Below, one piece after another: positions 18,451 to 26,996 of a DNA stretch of 64,000 bases. Position numbers and translations under genes: made by a program. Source of the DNA: Bacteroidales bacterium (GTDB lineage Bacteria; Bacteroidota; Bacteroidia; Bacteroidales; VadinHA17). The notes under the pieces were generated by a model. The model saw nothing but the letters and a program-made list of their open reading frames with translations. It searched no databases and was not told the DNA's origin. Location: NCBI GenBank assembly GCA_016709865.1, contig JADJLX010000005.1:496001-560000 (forward strand), in the 5' to 3' direction. Numbering within the stretch: position 1 is the first letter of the stretch; each line of letters opens with the position of its first letter.

Positions 18451-19854
18451 ATGATCAGATCAGGAGAGACTATATGTGCACCGGCAACTGCTATTGGAGG
18501 TGCGATAGCAATTGTAAGAATCAGTGGTTCAGAGTGTCTCAGCATATGTGATAAGATTTTTTTCGCGGCTGATAAAAAAATCAGGCTGACAGATCAAAAG
18601 GGCTTCACAATTCTTTTTGGAGAAATCAGAGATAGTGAATCAGTAATTGATGAAGTGCTCTTGAGCATTTTCCGTTCACCCCACTCCTATACCGGCGAAA
18701 ATGCTGCTGAAATTTCCTGTCATGGCTCCCCTTATATTGTTAACAGGATAATGGAACTGCTAATCAGAAACGGAGCAATCACGGCAAATCCTGGTGAATT
18801 CACACAGAGAGCTTTTATAAATGGAAAAATTGACCTGTCTCAGGCCGAAGCAGTTGCTGATGTTATTGCATCTACAACCTTTGCAGCACATAAGGTAGCT
18901 GTAAATCAGATGCGTGGTGGCTTTTCCGAAGAGATTGGCCGGTTGAGATTTGAACTTCTGAATTTTGCATCACTTATTGAACTTGAGCTTGATTTTGGAG
19001 AGGAAGATGTTGAATTTGCTGACCGCAATGATCTTAAATCCATAATATTAAGTGTAAAAAAATTATCGGATAAACTGACAAACTCCTTTTCACTTGGTAA
19101 TGTTGTAAAGAATGGAATTCCTGTTGTTATTGTTGGTAAACCTAATTCAGGAAAATCAACACTACTCAATGCTCTTCTGAATGAGGAGAAAGCAATTGTG
19201 TCTGACATTCCCGGTACTACCCGTGATACAATCGAAGATACAATTACAATAGATGGATTAGCTTACAGATTCATCGATACTGCAGGATTACGCGACACTG
19301 CTGATGTCATTGAAACAATGGGAATTAAGAAAACCCATGAAAAGATATCGCTGGCTTCTGTGATTCTTCTTGTGGATGAAGTTTCAGATTCATCAGAATC
19401 AATAAACAAGCGGATCAGGGCAGTCAGGGAAATGATAAAGGAGTCAGAAAAGCGATTGATAATAATCATCAATAAGTGTGATAAATCTCAACCCGGACAA
19501 AAAGAAGAATTGGTTAAGGAAATAAGTCTGAATAACGGGGAGATTCTGCTGTGTATCTCTGCAAAAGAGAAATCAGGTCTTGACGAACTAAGGTCAATCC
19601 TCGGAGAAGAAGTCCTGAAGGAACGGTTGAATTCAAATGACGTAATAGTCACTAACATAAGACACTATGAAGCCTTACTACGTGTGTCGGAAAGTTTGGA
19701 CAGAGTGTTGACCGGACTTGAAAATCAGATTCCGGAAGACCTTATTGCCATCGATATAAGACAGGCGATTCATTATCTTGGTGAGATAACAGGGCAGATT
19801 ACCTCAGATGAGATTCTTGGTAATATTTTTAAGAATTTCTGTATCGGGAAATAG
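18451..19854 (+). CDS. mnmE: tRNA modification GTPase MnmE
   Basis: GTPase that with MnmG installs the carboxymethylaminomethyl group on wobble uridine of certain tRNAs. The 467 residues have the N-terminal tetrahydrofolate-binding domain (APATAIGGAIAIVRISGS), a helical domain, an inserted G domain with GKPNSGKSTLLNALL, DIPGTTRDTIED, DTAGLRDTAD and NKCD, and the essential C-terminal CIGK motif. Length is normal. It is likely monocistronic; the Ldh2-type dehydrogenase starts 37 bases downstream on the same strand and could be read through. Confidence 0.97.
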   Translation: MIRSGETICAPATAIGGAIAIVRISGSECLSICDKIFFAADKKIRLTDQKGFTILFGEIRDSESVIDEVLLSIFRSPHSYTGENAAEISCHGSPYIVNRIMELLIRNGAITANPGEFTQRAFINGKIDLSQAEAVADVIASTTFAAHKVAVNQMRGGFSEEIGRLRFELLNFASLIELELDFGEEDVEFADRNDLKSIILSVKKLSDKLTNSFSLGNVVKNGIPVVIVGKPNSGKSTLLNALLNEEKAIVSDIPGTTRDTIEDTITIDGLAYRFIDTAGLRDTADVIETMGIKKTHEKISLASVILLVDEVSDSSESINKRIRAVREMIKESEKRLIIIINKCDKSQPGQKEELVKEISLNNGEILLCISAKEKSGLDELRSILGEEVLKERLNSNDVIVTNIRHYEALLRVSESLDRVLTGLENQIPEDLIAIDIRQAIHYLGEITGQITSDEILGNIFKNFCIGK

Positions 19855-19890
19855 CAAATATTAATTACAAAAAATTAAACTTATCCTTAT

Positions 19891-21000
19891 ATGAAACAAA
19901 GATATATTGCCTTTGATGTGATTGAGAAGTTTATGATGGGTATCCTTGAAAAGGCTGGAATTCCCTCTGAGGATGCCTCTATTATTGGCGATGTACTGCT
20001 TAAGGCCGACAAGCTTGGATTTGACTCCCATGGAGTAAACAGGCTTAAACCAATTTACCTCGACAGAATAAAGGAGGGTATTCTTAATCCGGTTACTCAA
20101 TTTGAAATAGTGAAGGAAGGTCCCACAACCGCAGTAATTAACGGGCATAACGGCATGGGGCATGTTATAGCATTCAAATCAATGAATCTGGCCATTAAGA
20201 AAGCCAAAGAGTTCGGAATGGGCATGGTAACTGTCCGTAATTCAACTCACTATGGTTTTGCAGGATATTATCCGCTTATGGCTGTTAAAGAAAATATGAT
20301 CGGTATTACAGGAACAAATGCAAGACCATCTGTTGCGCCTACCTTCGGAGTAGAGAATATGCTTGGCACAAATCCGCTTACTTTTGGAATGCCGAGCGAT
20401 GATCCATTCCCATTTCTCCTCGATTGTGCCACTTCAATAACACAACGAGGAAAGGTAGAACTTTATGCCCGGGAAGGCAAAGAGATGCCAAAAGGATGGG
20501 TTATTGATGAGAGTGGCGAGAGCAAGACCAATTCGGTTGAAGTCCTCGAAGATTTTATTAAGGGACGTGCTGCTCTCACTCCTCTTGGCGGAGTTGGTGA
20601 TGAAACAGCAGGATACAAAGGTTATGGATATGCCACAGTAGTCGAAATTCTTTCTGCGGCACTTCAACAGGGTGCATTTATGAAGATGTTATTAGGATTT
20701 GAAAATGGAAAGAAAGTACCATATCCCATCGGACACTTTTTTATAGTTATTGATATAAGTGCATTTACGGAGCCTGAGAATTTCAAAAAGACAACAGGTG
20801 ATATACTCCGTGAACTCAGGGCTTCAAAGAAAATGCCCGGTCAGGACCGAATCTATACCGCCGGTGAAAAAGAGCATGAAACCTGGCTTTCAAGAAAAGA
20901 CAAGGGTGTACCATTTAATGATCAGCTGCTGAAAGAGTTTCAGGGTTTATGCAATAGTTACAACCTGAAAGAATTTCTTCCCTATTTTGAAAGTAAATAG
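19891..21000 (+). CDS. Ldh2 family malate/L-lactate (or sulfolactate-type) dehydrogenase
   Basis: A 369-residue NAD(P)-dependent 2-hydroxyacid dehydrogenase of the Ldh2 (YlbC/MDH type 2) family, unrelated to the classical Rossmann LDH/MDH. Family marks include GFDSHGVNRL near residue 46, the catalytic His in NSTHYGFAGYY near residue 118, GTNPLTFGMP near residue 170 and YKGYGYATVVEIL near residue 240. Family members act on malate, lactate, ureidoglycolate, 2,3-diketogulonate or sulfolactate; the substrate cannot be decided here. It lies between mnmE and the convergent Gfo/Idh gene, at the edge of the sulfatase locus, so a sulfonate or sugar-acid substrate is possible but unproven. Confidence 0.85.
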   Translation: MKQRYIAFDVIEKFMMGILEKAGIPSEDASIIGDVLLKADKLGFDSHGVNRLKPIYLDRIKEGILNPVTQFEIVKEGPTTAVINGHNGMGHVIAFKSMNLAIKKAKEFGMGMVTVRNSTHYGFAGYYPLMAVKENMIGITGTNARPSVAPTFGVENMLGTNPLTFGMPSDDPFPFLLDCATSITQRGKVELYAREGKEMPKGWVIDESGESKTNSVEVLEDFIKGRAALTPLGGVGDETAGYKGYGYATVVEILSAALQQGAFMKMLLGFENGKKVPYPIGHFFIVIDISAFTEPENFKKTTGDILRELRASKKMPGQDRIYTAGEKEHETWLSRKDKGVPFNDQLLKEFQGLCNSYNLKEFLPYFESK

Positions 21001-21009
21001 ATCAAATGA

Positions 21010-22287
21010 TCAGGGGTGAATATATTTCCCCCGGTATTCTCTCTTAAGTAATTTGGATGCTTCCGGATTTCCAATGATCTCTTTCTTTTGCTGATCCCAT
21101 TTTACGAGTGTTCCGGTATAATATGAAATCATGGCCAGCTGAACAGTAGCTGTAGACTGGAATGCATCTTCGGGTGTACAGGCAATAAGGTTTTTATCTT
21201 TGGCTCTCACAGCTTTAATGAATGTCTCAACATGATTCTCCTGCATTAATGGAGTCGGAATATTAAGATCTTCTCTTTTTGCATCTCTACCGGTTGGGAA
21301 AATCGCAACCTTGTTATCTTCTGCAAAGATTGACCCTTTCTCTCCATGGAAGATGATCCCGTTATTAAATTCTTTCACCGGGTCACCTGGACCCCACAAG
21401 CGGTGCTGCCATACTACCGACGCCTTTTTGAAAGCCATGTTAGCAGTGAGGGTATCGGGTGTTGTGATTTTACCCTCATATGTGAAGTTACCACCTCTGG
21501 TATAGAACTCTTCCGGCATGCTCTCATTCATTATCTTCCGAATGATATCAATATGATGAATTCCCCAATCAGTGAGATGTCCGTTTCCATATTCCTTTTC
21601 CAGTCTCCAGGCCTTATGACCGATATTTGGCCTATAGTCGAGCTTTGGGGCTGGTCCGCACCACTCTTCCCAGTCAAGAGATGCCGGCGGAGCCTGTATT
21701 GTATTATCCTGTGGTCCCGGATTATAGTGAATCTGAGCAACAATCTGATGAACATTACCAATCTTTCCGCTTTCAATGAGCTCTTTTGTTTTCATGAATG
21801 CAGCACTTTGCCGCCTCTGAAATCCCAGCTGAACAATGTTGCCAGCCTTATTTGCAGCACTAACCATTGCAATTCCTTCTGCTATATCATATGCAAGAGG
21901 CTTTTCACAATAAATATCAAGACCTTTTTTGCAGGCTGCAATAAACTGCAAAGCATGCCAGTGAGGCATTGTTCCGATGAAAACAGCTTCCAGGCCCTTC
22001 AGATCAAGAAGTTCCTGATAATATTTGAATGTTTTGGGACGTAATCCCTGAAGTTTCTCAAGTTCGTCAGCACTTGCTGAAAGATGTGACGAATCAACAT
22101 CGCATATAGCAATCACTTCTACTCCACCTACTTTAAGGGCTGCCTTAGTTATTACCATGCCATACCAGCCGGCGCCAATAAGGCCTATCTTCAGTTTTCT
22201 GTCTTGATGAAGCGATGGAAAATATAATGATGATGCAGCAGCTGCAGTTCCAATGGAAGTAACTTTAATAAAATTTCTTCTTTTCAT
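21010..22287 (-). CDS. Exported Gfo/Idh/MocA-family oxidoreductase
   Basis: A 425-residue NAD-dependent oxidoreductase of the Gfo/Idh/MocA family. The N-terminus MKRRNFIKVTSIGTAAAASS is a twin-arginine-type signal, so it is probably exported folded with bound cofactor. The nucleotide-binding motif GLIGAGWYG follows near residue 36, and the catalytic EKPLAYDIAEG near residue 133. Family members act on sugars, and related exported proteins include GH109-type glycosidases using NAD; no substrate can be assigned here. It converges with the Ldh2-type gene (9 bases between stops) and is divergent from the sulfatase-maturase gene, making it the first gene of the sulfatase region. Confidence 0.87.
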   Translation of the reverse strand: MKRRNFIKVTSIGTAAAASSLYFPSLHQDRKLKIGLIGAGWYGMVITKAALKVGGVEVIAICDVDSSHLSASADELEKLQGLRPKTFKYYQELLDLKGLEAVFIGTMPHWHALQFIAACKKGLDIYCEKPLAYDIAEGIAMVSAANKAGNIVQLGFQRRQSAAFMKTKELIESGKIGNVHQIVAQIHYNPGPQDNTIQAPPASLDWEEWCGPAPKLDYRPNIGHKAWRLEKEYGNGHLTDWGIHHIDIIRKIMNESMPEEFYTRGGNFTYEGKITTPDTLTANMAFKKASVVWQHRLWGPGDPVKEFNNGIIFHGEKGSIFAEDNKVAIFPTGRDAKREDLNIPTPLMQENHVETFIKAVRAKDKNLIACTPEDAFQSTATVQLAMISYYTGTLVKWDQQKKEIIGNPEASKLLKREYRGKYIHP

Positions 22288-22393
22288 AATCAGATTATTT
22301 TTGATAATAAAGATAAATACAATTAATAAATTTACCGCAATTCCTGAATTCTGAGAATCACGTTTAACAATTGTTGCTTACAAACAGGTATTA

Positions 22394-23749
22394 ATGAAAA
22401 ACATTCTCTTTACCGATGCTCTGAAACTCAACAGGCCGACAGCCTTCAATGTGATGGTAAAACCAACAGGGCCTGTTTGTAATCTTAATTGCACCTATTG
22501 CTATTATCTTGAGAAGAGTAAACTTTTTCCCGGAAAGAGTGATTTCAAGATGAAAGAAGATGTCCTGGAGAATTTTATCAAAAATTATATTGAAGTACAG
22601 GATGTTCCTGTCGTAACTTTTACCTGGCAAGGCGGAGAACCTACCCTTCTGGGACTGGATTATTTTATAAATATTATTGAATTACAGAAGAAATATGCTG
22701 GTGGAAAGGCAATTGAAAATGCATTCCAGACAAACGGAACCAAACTTAATGATGATTGGTGTAAGTTCTTTACTGACAATAATATACTTGTCGGTATCTC
22801 AATAGATGGTGAAGAACATAATCATGATCATTACAGGAAAACAAACTCAGGCGGACCAACTTTTAAGAGAGTCATGAAGGGTGTTGAACTTCTTCATAAA
22901 AACAAAGTTGAATTCAATACTCTGAGTGTAGTTAACAGTTATAACGTGCATTATGCAACCGAAACTTACAGATTTCTTAAGAAGATAGGAAGCGGATTTA
23001 TTCAGTTTCTGCCTGTTGTTGAAAGGAATACAAATAAGCCGGGAGCTGAGGAACTGAATCTGGTTGCTCCCTCTTTTGGGCCTGATGCACGCGTAACAGA
23101 CTGGTCAGTAGGTGCAAAAGATTTTGGGAAGTTCCTCATAACCATTTTTAATGAATGGGTACGAAATGATGTTGCCAGGTATTATGTTCAGATCTTCGAC
23201 ACAACTCTTGCAAATTATGTTGGTGAGATGCCCGGATTATGCGTTTTCTCGGAAACATGCGGTGATGCCCTTGTAATGGAGCATAACGGTGACCTGTTCT
23301 CATGTGATCACTATGTGTATCCTGAGTATTTTCTGGGAAATATTATGGAGAAACCGATTCTTGATATGGTCAAATCGCAGCGTCAGTTTGATTTCGGAAT
23401 TGATAAGCGGAATAAATTACCCCGTTATTGTCTGCAGTGCGATGTGCGCTATGCCTGTCATGGTGAATGCCCGAAACACAGATTTATCAATTCTCCTGAT
23501 GGACAGCCGGGCCTGAATTATCTGTGTGAGGGTTATAAGATGTTTTTCCACCACGTTGAGCCATATATGGATTACATGGCAAAAGAACTTAAAAACAAAC
23601 GTCCTCCTGCCAACGTAATGCAATGGATCAGGAATAAGGATAGTCAGGTAGTTAAACCGGTTTTACCGGAAAGAAATGATCCTTGTCCATGCGGCAGCGA
23701 AAAGAAGTTCAAGAACTGCTGTGCCGGTTTGCCGATATACAAAATGTAA
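22394..23749 (+). CDS. Anaerobic sulfatase-maturating enzyme with C-terminal SEC-C motif
   Basis: Radical-SAM/SPASM enzyme that oxidises the active-site Cys or Ser of sulfatases to formylglycine without oxygen. Of 451 residues, the N-terminal core carries CNLNCTYCYY (Cys29, Cys33, Cys36) and the family-specific TWQGGEPTLLGLDYF. The SPASM region has CGDALVMEHNGDLFSCDH and YCLQCDVRYACHGECPKHR. The last 25 residues add RNDPCPCGSEKKFKNCC, a SEC-C zinc-binding motif not expected in the core family. It is the only maturase in the window and sits next to six Ser-type sulfatases. The 105-base upstream gap has a perfect palindrome AACAATTGTT at 22366-22375, a possible operator. Confidence 0.93.
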   Translation: MKNILFTDALKLNRPTAFNVMVKPTGPVCNLNCTYCYYLEKSKLFPGKSDFKMKEDVLENFIKNYIEVQDVPVVTFTWQGGEPTLLGLDYFINIIELQKKYAGGKAIENAFQTNGTKLNDDWCKFFTDNNILVGISIDGEEHNHDHYRKTNSGGPTFKRVMKGVELLHKNKVEFNTLSVVNSYNVHYATETYRFLKKIGSGFIQFLPVVERNTNKPGAEELNLVAPSFGPDARVTDWSVGAKDFGKFLITIFNEWVRNDVARYYVQIFDTTLANYVGEMPGLCVFSETCGDALVMEHNGDLFSCDHYVYPEYFLGNIMEKPILDMVKSQRQFDFGIDKRNKLPRYCLQCDVRYACHGECPKHRFINSPDGQPGLNYLCEGYKMFFHHVEPYMDYMAKELKNKRPPANVMQWIRNKDSQVVKPVLPERNDPCPCGSEKKFKNCCAGLPIYKM

Positions 23750-23801
23750 AGACTCAGCATCTTTACACCAGATTCGAATTATCATCAGAGAAAGTGCATT
23801 A

Positions 23802-25352
23802 CTATTTCTCTAATACACCTTCAATGAGCCTGAAATCGTCTTTTCCTGAGAATACATTTTTAGATGATACCCCCACTTTGTCGTTGAGGAAAATGCATGT
23901 AATCGTTTCAGTATGTGGACTTTCAATATATCTTAATGTGAGCTCTATTGAATTACTGTCGAGCCATGTATAGCTTCCCGCAATCTTAAATGGTCTTAGA
24001 ATTTCGATATTTTTATTGGGTACCAGATTTGGCCCGGGTAATTCTGTTTCGCTAAGGTACCAGCTGGCATGTTTAAAATTTAGCACATAGTCAGTATTCG
24101 ATTTATTGATATGAAGCGTAACAAGGGAATCACCATTGATCAGGGAAAGGCTCTGAATCTGTTGATTATTAGGCTTAAACAGGAATTTTTTTCCGCTGAT
24201 CATGTTCCCTATGTTGGAAGAAGCTGATTTATTTTCAGGTTTAAGTGCAAGTGATAATAGTCTTGTTCTAAGTGCTGATACTGCATCTTCATTAGCAGGA
24301 AGACTCTCTTTATGCATAGCAGGTAAGAGATATTTCCATACCAGGTTTAATTCCTTCTGCATATCGTCGGTTTGAGATGTAATTGCCAGAACGGCGTCCT
24401 GATCAGGAAAGACAATCATGTATTGTCCATAAGCACCATCACCTCTGTATGCATTATTCCGGCAACGCCAGAACTGGTAACAGTATCCCTGTGTCCAGTC
24501 ACTTGAATCCTTTATTGCCTTTGGGGCATTTGGAGCCTGATCTATCTTGAAAGATGTAGCTTCATCAATCCACTCTGCTGGCAATAATTGTTTTCCGTTC
24601 CATTTGCCTCTTTGAAGATAGAACTGACCTGCACGTGCAATGTCTTCTGTTTTGAGTCTCAGTCCCCATCCTCCCGTATTTATACCCTGTGAGTTTACTT
24701 CCCAGTCAATACTGTCAATTCCAAGGGGGATGAAGAATCTTGGTGTTAGATAATCTATAACTTTTTCACCTGTAACTTTTTGTACAATAGCGGATAACAT
24801 AAATGTAGCCAGCGAGTTATAAAGGAATTTTGTCCCTGGTTCATCCACAACAGGGGTCCTTATAAATGTTCTTGTCCAGCTTCCTTTATTTCCTGCCACC
24901 CTGTATGTCGGATCAGGATCCTGTCCTGCAGACATTGTAAGAAGATCCTTAACTGTCATTTGTTCGAGCTTTGTGAAAATAGTATCAGGAACATCCTCAG
25001 GAAAAAAAGAAAGGACCTTGTCGTTTACCGTAAGCAGTTTTTCACTAACCGCAAATCCAATTGCAGTTGAAGTAAAGCTTTTGCTCAGAGAATACATTGT
25101 ATGTTTAAGATCAGGTCTGTATGGATCCCACCACCCTTCCGCAATTACTTTTCCATGCCTGAGAAGCATAAAACTGTGTATTTCATTTGCTTCAGTATCG
25201 GCAGCATTTACAAACCGCAGAATTGCTTCAGATGATACTCCTTCTGCTTCAGGTGTGCTTCTGGGAAGAGAATTATCCGTTTTGGTTTCAGTACAACTGA
25301 CTATTAAAACCAATATAAGAGAGAGGAGCAGCAGACTTTTTAATTTATTCAT
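23802..25352 (-). CDS. Beta-lactamase-fold serine hydrolase lipoprotein
   Basis: A 516-residue class C beta-lactamase-related hydrolase. The N-terminus is a lipoprotein signal (SLILVLIVSC, lipobox LIVSC at Cys20), so the protein is likely membrane-anchored. The catalytic SxxK motif is in TMYSLSKSFTSTA near residue 92, and the YxN-type motif is in LYNSLATFML near residue 173. A C-terminal domain of about 140 residues after position 375 is beta-rich and unassigned. The family covers peptidases, esterases and amidases; the substrate is unknown. It is the last gene of the minus-strand sulfatase run, 25 bases after sulfatase A, and may remove an acyl or ester group from the glycan; that is inference. 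Confidence 0.82.
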   Translation of the reverse strand: MNKLKSLLLLSLILVLIVSCTETKTDNSLPRSTPEAEGVSSEAILRFVNAADTEANEIHSFMLLRHGKVIAEGWWDPYRPDLKHTMYSLSKSFTSTAIGFAVSEKLLTVNDKVLSFFPEDVPDTIFTKLEQMTVKDLLTMSAGQDPDPTYRVAGNKGSWTRTFIRTPVVDEPGTKFLYNSLATFMLSAIVQKVTGEKVIDYLTPRFFIPLGIDSIDWEVNSQGINTGGWGLRLKTEDIARAGQFYLQRGKWNGKQLLPAEWIDEATSFKIDQAPNAPKAIKDSSDWTQGYCYQFWRCRNNAYRGDGAYGQYMIVFPDQDAVLAITSQTDDMQKELNLVWKYLLPAMHKESLPANEDAVSALRTRLLSLALKPENKSASSNIGNMISGKKFLFKPNNQQIQSLSLINGDSLVTLHINKSNTDYVLNFKHASWYLSETELPGPNLVPNKNIEILRPFKIAGSYTWLDSNSIELTLRYIESPHTETITCIFLNDKVGVSSKNVFSGKDDFRLIEGVLEK

Positions 25353-25377
25353 AAAGGCAATATTTTATTAATACAAA

Positions 25378-26937
25378 TTATTTAGGCAGTAAGCTTTTTG
25401 CCAGTTCCTCACTATCCTTATACTTAGTCATAAGTTTCTTTAATCTTTTATGCAGGTCAGCTTTAACTGAACTATAAGCCGGATCGTTGTAAACATTTTT
25501 CATTTCCTGCGGATCAGTTTTAAGATCAAATAGCTCCCATTCATCAATATCATAGTAAAAATGAATTAGCTTATATCTTTCAGTACTTATACCATAATGT
25601 CGCTTAACGCTATGAACAGCAGGGTATTCGTAATAGTGGTAGTAATGCTCTTTCCTCCAGTTTGCCGGTGTTTTACCTTTAAGTACAGGCACCATGCTTA
25701 ATCCCTGCATATCTGCCGGAATCTTAACACCCGCCATATCAAGAATTGTTTCAGCAAAGTCAAGATTCGAGACAATATCTTTATTTACACTGCCTGGTTT
25801 GGTTGTTCCGGGCCATTGAATAAGAAGTGGTGTACGATATGATTCCTCAAACATCCACCGTTTGTCGAACCAGCCATGTTCTCCCAGATAAAAGCCCTGA
25901 TCTGAGGCATATATAACAACAGTATTTTTATCAAGACCGTTTTCTTTAAGATAATCGAGCACTTCCCCGACGCTTTTGTCTACTGCAGCTATGCAAGCCA
26001 GGTAATCCTGCAGATAACGCTGGTATTTGAAACGGATTAACTCCTTTCCTGTAAGATTTGCTCCATAAAAATAGCTTATAATCGGATCATATACTTTATC
26101 CCAGGCGGCCATTTGCTCAGGTGTCATACGGTTAAGACCAACATTTTTAGTCTTTGTTCCTGCAGGATAGAGTTTGAGATCCTCTATAAGCCTCATAGTT
26201 TTTGAGATTGACATGTCCTGCGATTTTTCAGCAGTTCCTCTGTTAGAGTAGTCATCAAAAAGAGTTGAAGGTTCAGGGAATGTGACATCCTTGTAAAGAG
26301 ATAATTCATCCGGTCCAGGCTGCCATTCGCGGTGAGGTGCCTTGTGGTGCATCATCAGCATGAAGGGCTTGCCTGTACTTTTCACACTTTTTATCCATTC
26401 AATGCTTTTATCTGTAATAATCTCTGTTACATAACCCTGTTCTACATGCTTTCCGTCTTTATTAATAAAATCGGGATTGTAATAATTTCCCTGTCCCGGC
26501 AGAATCTCCCAGTGATTAAAACCCGTGGGGTCTGATCCAAGGTGCCATTTGCCTATCATTGCAGTATTATAGCCTGCTGCCTGAAGCAGCTTCGGAAATG
26601 TCTGCTGCGAGCCGTCAAATGGTGCCTGTCCTTCGTTCTTAACAAAACCATTTAAATGGCTGTATTTACCTGTGAGAACTACCGCTCTGCATGGTCCCGA
26701 AATAGAGTTTGTTACAAGGCAGCGGTCGAAGCGCATCCCATCCCTGGCAATTCTGTCAATATTTGGGGTTGGAGCGAGATCTTTAAGCGGCCCGCCATAT
26801 GCACTGATGGCCTGATAAGCATGGTCGTCGCTCATTATGTAGATGATGTTCGGACGTTGCTGGGAAGATTGGGCCTGCAGAAGCGGAGCTGCAGCTGTCA
26901 GTCCAAGAGCAGTAAAAAGTTTGAGGTTAAGGTTCAT
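25378..26937 (-). CDS. Ser-type sulfatase A (S1 family, N-acetylglucosamine-6-sulfatase-like)
   Basis: Exported sulfate-ester hydrolase of 519 residues. The true start is taken at 26937 ([20 protein letters not shown], signal peptide); the 16 extra upstream codons are the translated heptad array. The metal site has MSDDHAYQA near residue 36, the formylglycine site is Ser80 in [14 protein letters not shown], and the second metal site is [14 protein letters not shown]. The NSIS...[15 protein letters not shown] and [11 protein letters not shown] segments recall the S1_11-type GlcNAc-6-O-sulfatases of gut Bacteroides, but that is from memory. Ser rather than Cys means it depends on the anaerobic maturase at 22394. 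It is downstream of the glycyl radical enzyme gene by 51 bases. Confidence 0.92.
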   Translation of the reverse strand: MNLNLKLFTALGLTAAAPLLQAQSSQQRPNIIYIMSDDHAYQAISAYGGPLKDLAPTPNIDRIARDGMRFDRCLVTNSISGPCRAVVLTGKYSHLNGFVKNEGQAPFDGSQQTFPKLLQAAGYNTAMIGKWHLGSDPTGFNHWEILPGQGNYYNPDFINKDGKHVEQGYVTEIITDKSIEWIKSVKSTGKPFMLMMHHKAPHREWQPGPDELSLYKDVTFPEPSTLFDDYSNRGTAEKSQDMSISKTMRLIEDLKLYPAGTKTKNVGLNRMTPEQMAAWDKVYDPIISYFYGANLTGKELIRFKYQRYLQDYLACIAAVDKSVGEVLDYLKENGLDKNTVVIYASDQGFYLGEHGWFDKRWMFEESYRTPLLIQWPGTTKPGSVNKDIVSNLDFAETILDMAGVKIPADMQGLSMVPVLKGKTPANWRKEHYYHYYEYPAVHSVKRHYGISTERYKLIHFYYDIDEWELFDLKTDPQEMKNVYNDPAYSSVKADLHKRLKKLMTKYKDSEELAKSLLPK

Positions 26938-26940
26938 ATG

Positions 26941-26996
26941 CAAAAGTTTAAGTTCAAAAATCAAAGTGCAAAGTGCAAAATGCAAAGTTTAAATGT
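26941..26996. repeat. Heptad array (CAAARTG words), eight units
   Basis: Eight consecutive 7-base units: CAAAAGT, TTAAGTT, CAAAAAT, CAAAGTG, CAAAGTG, CAAAATG, CAAAGTT, TAAATGT. The array fills the gap between sulfatase A and the glycyl radical enzyme gene, and the stop codon of the latter (26989-26991) lies inside the last units. A similar array lies at 29351. Confidence 0.85.

Noticed and set aside
22394..23749. Activase for the glycyl radical enzyme
   Set aside because: The WQGGEPTLLG motif and the SPASM region are those of sulfatase maturases. GRE activases are smaller and have no SPASM domain.
25378..26985. Longer N-terminus of sulfatase A to 26985
   Set aside because: The extra 16 codons are the heptad array read as protein. 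ATG at 26937 starts a normal signal peptide.
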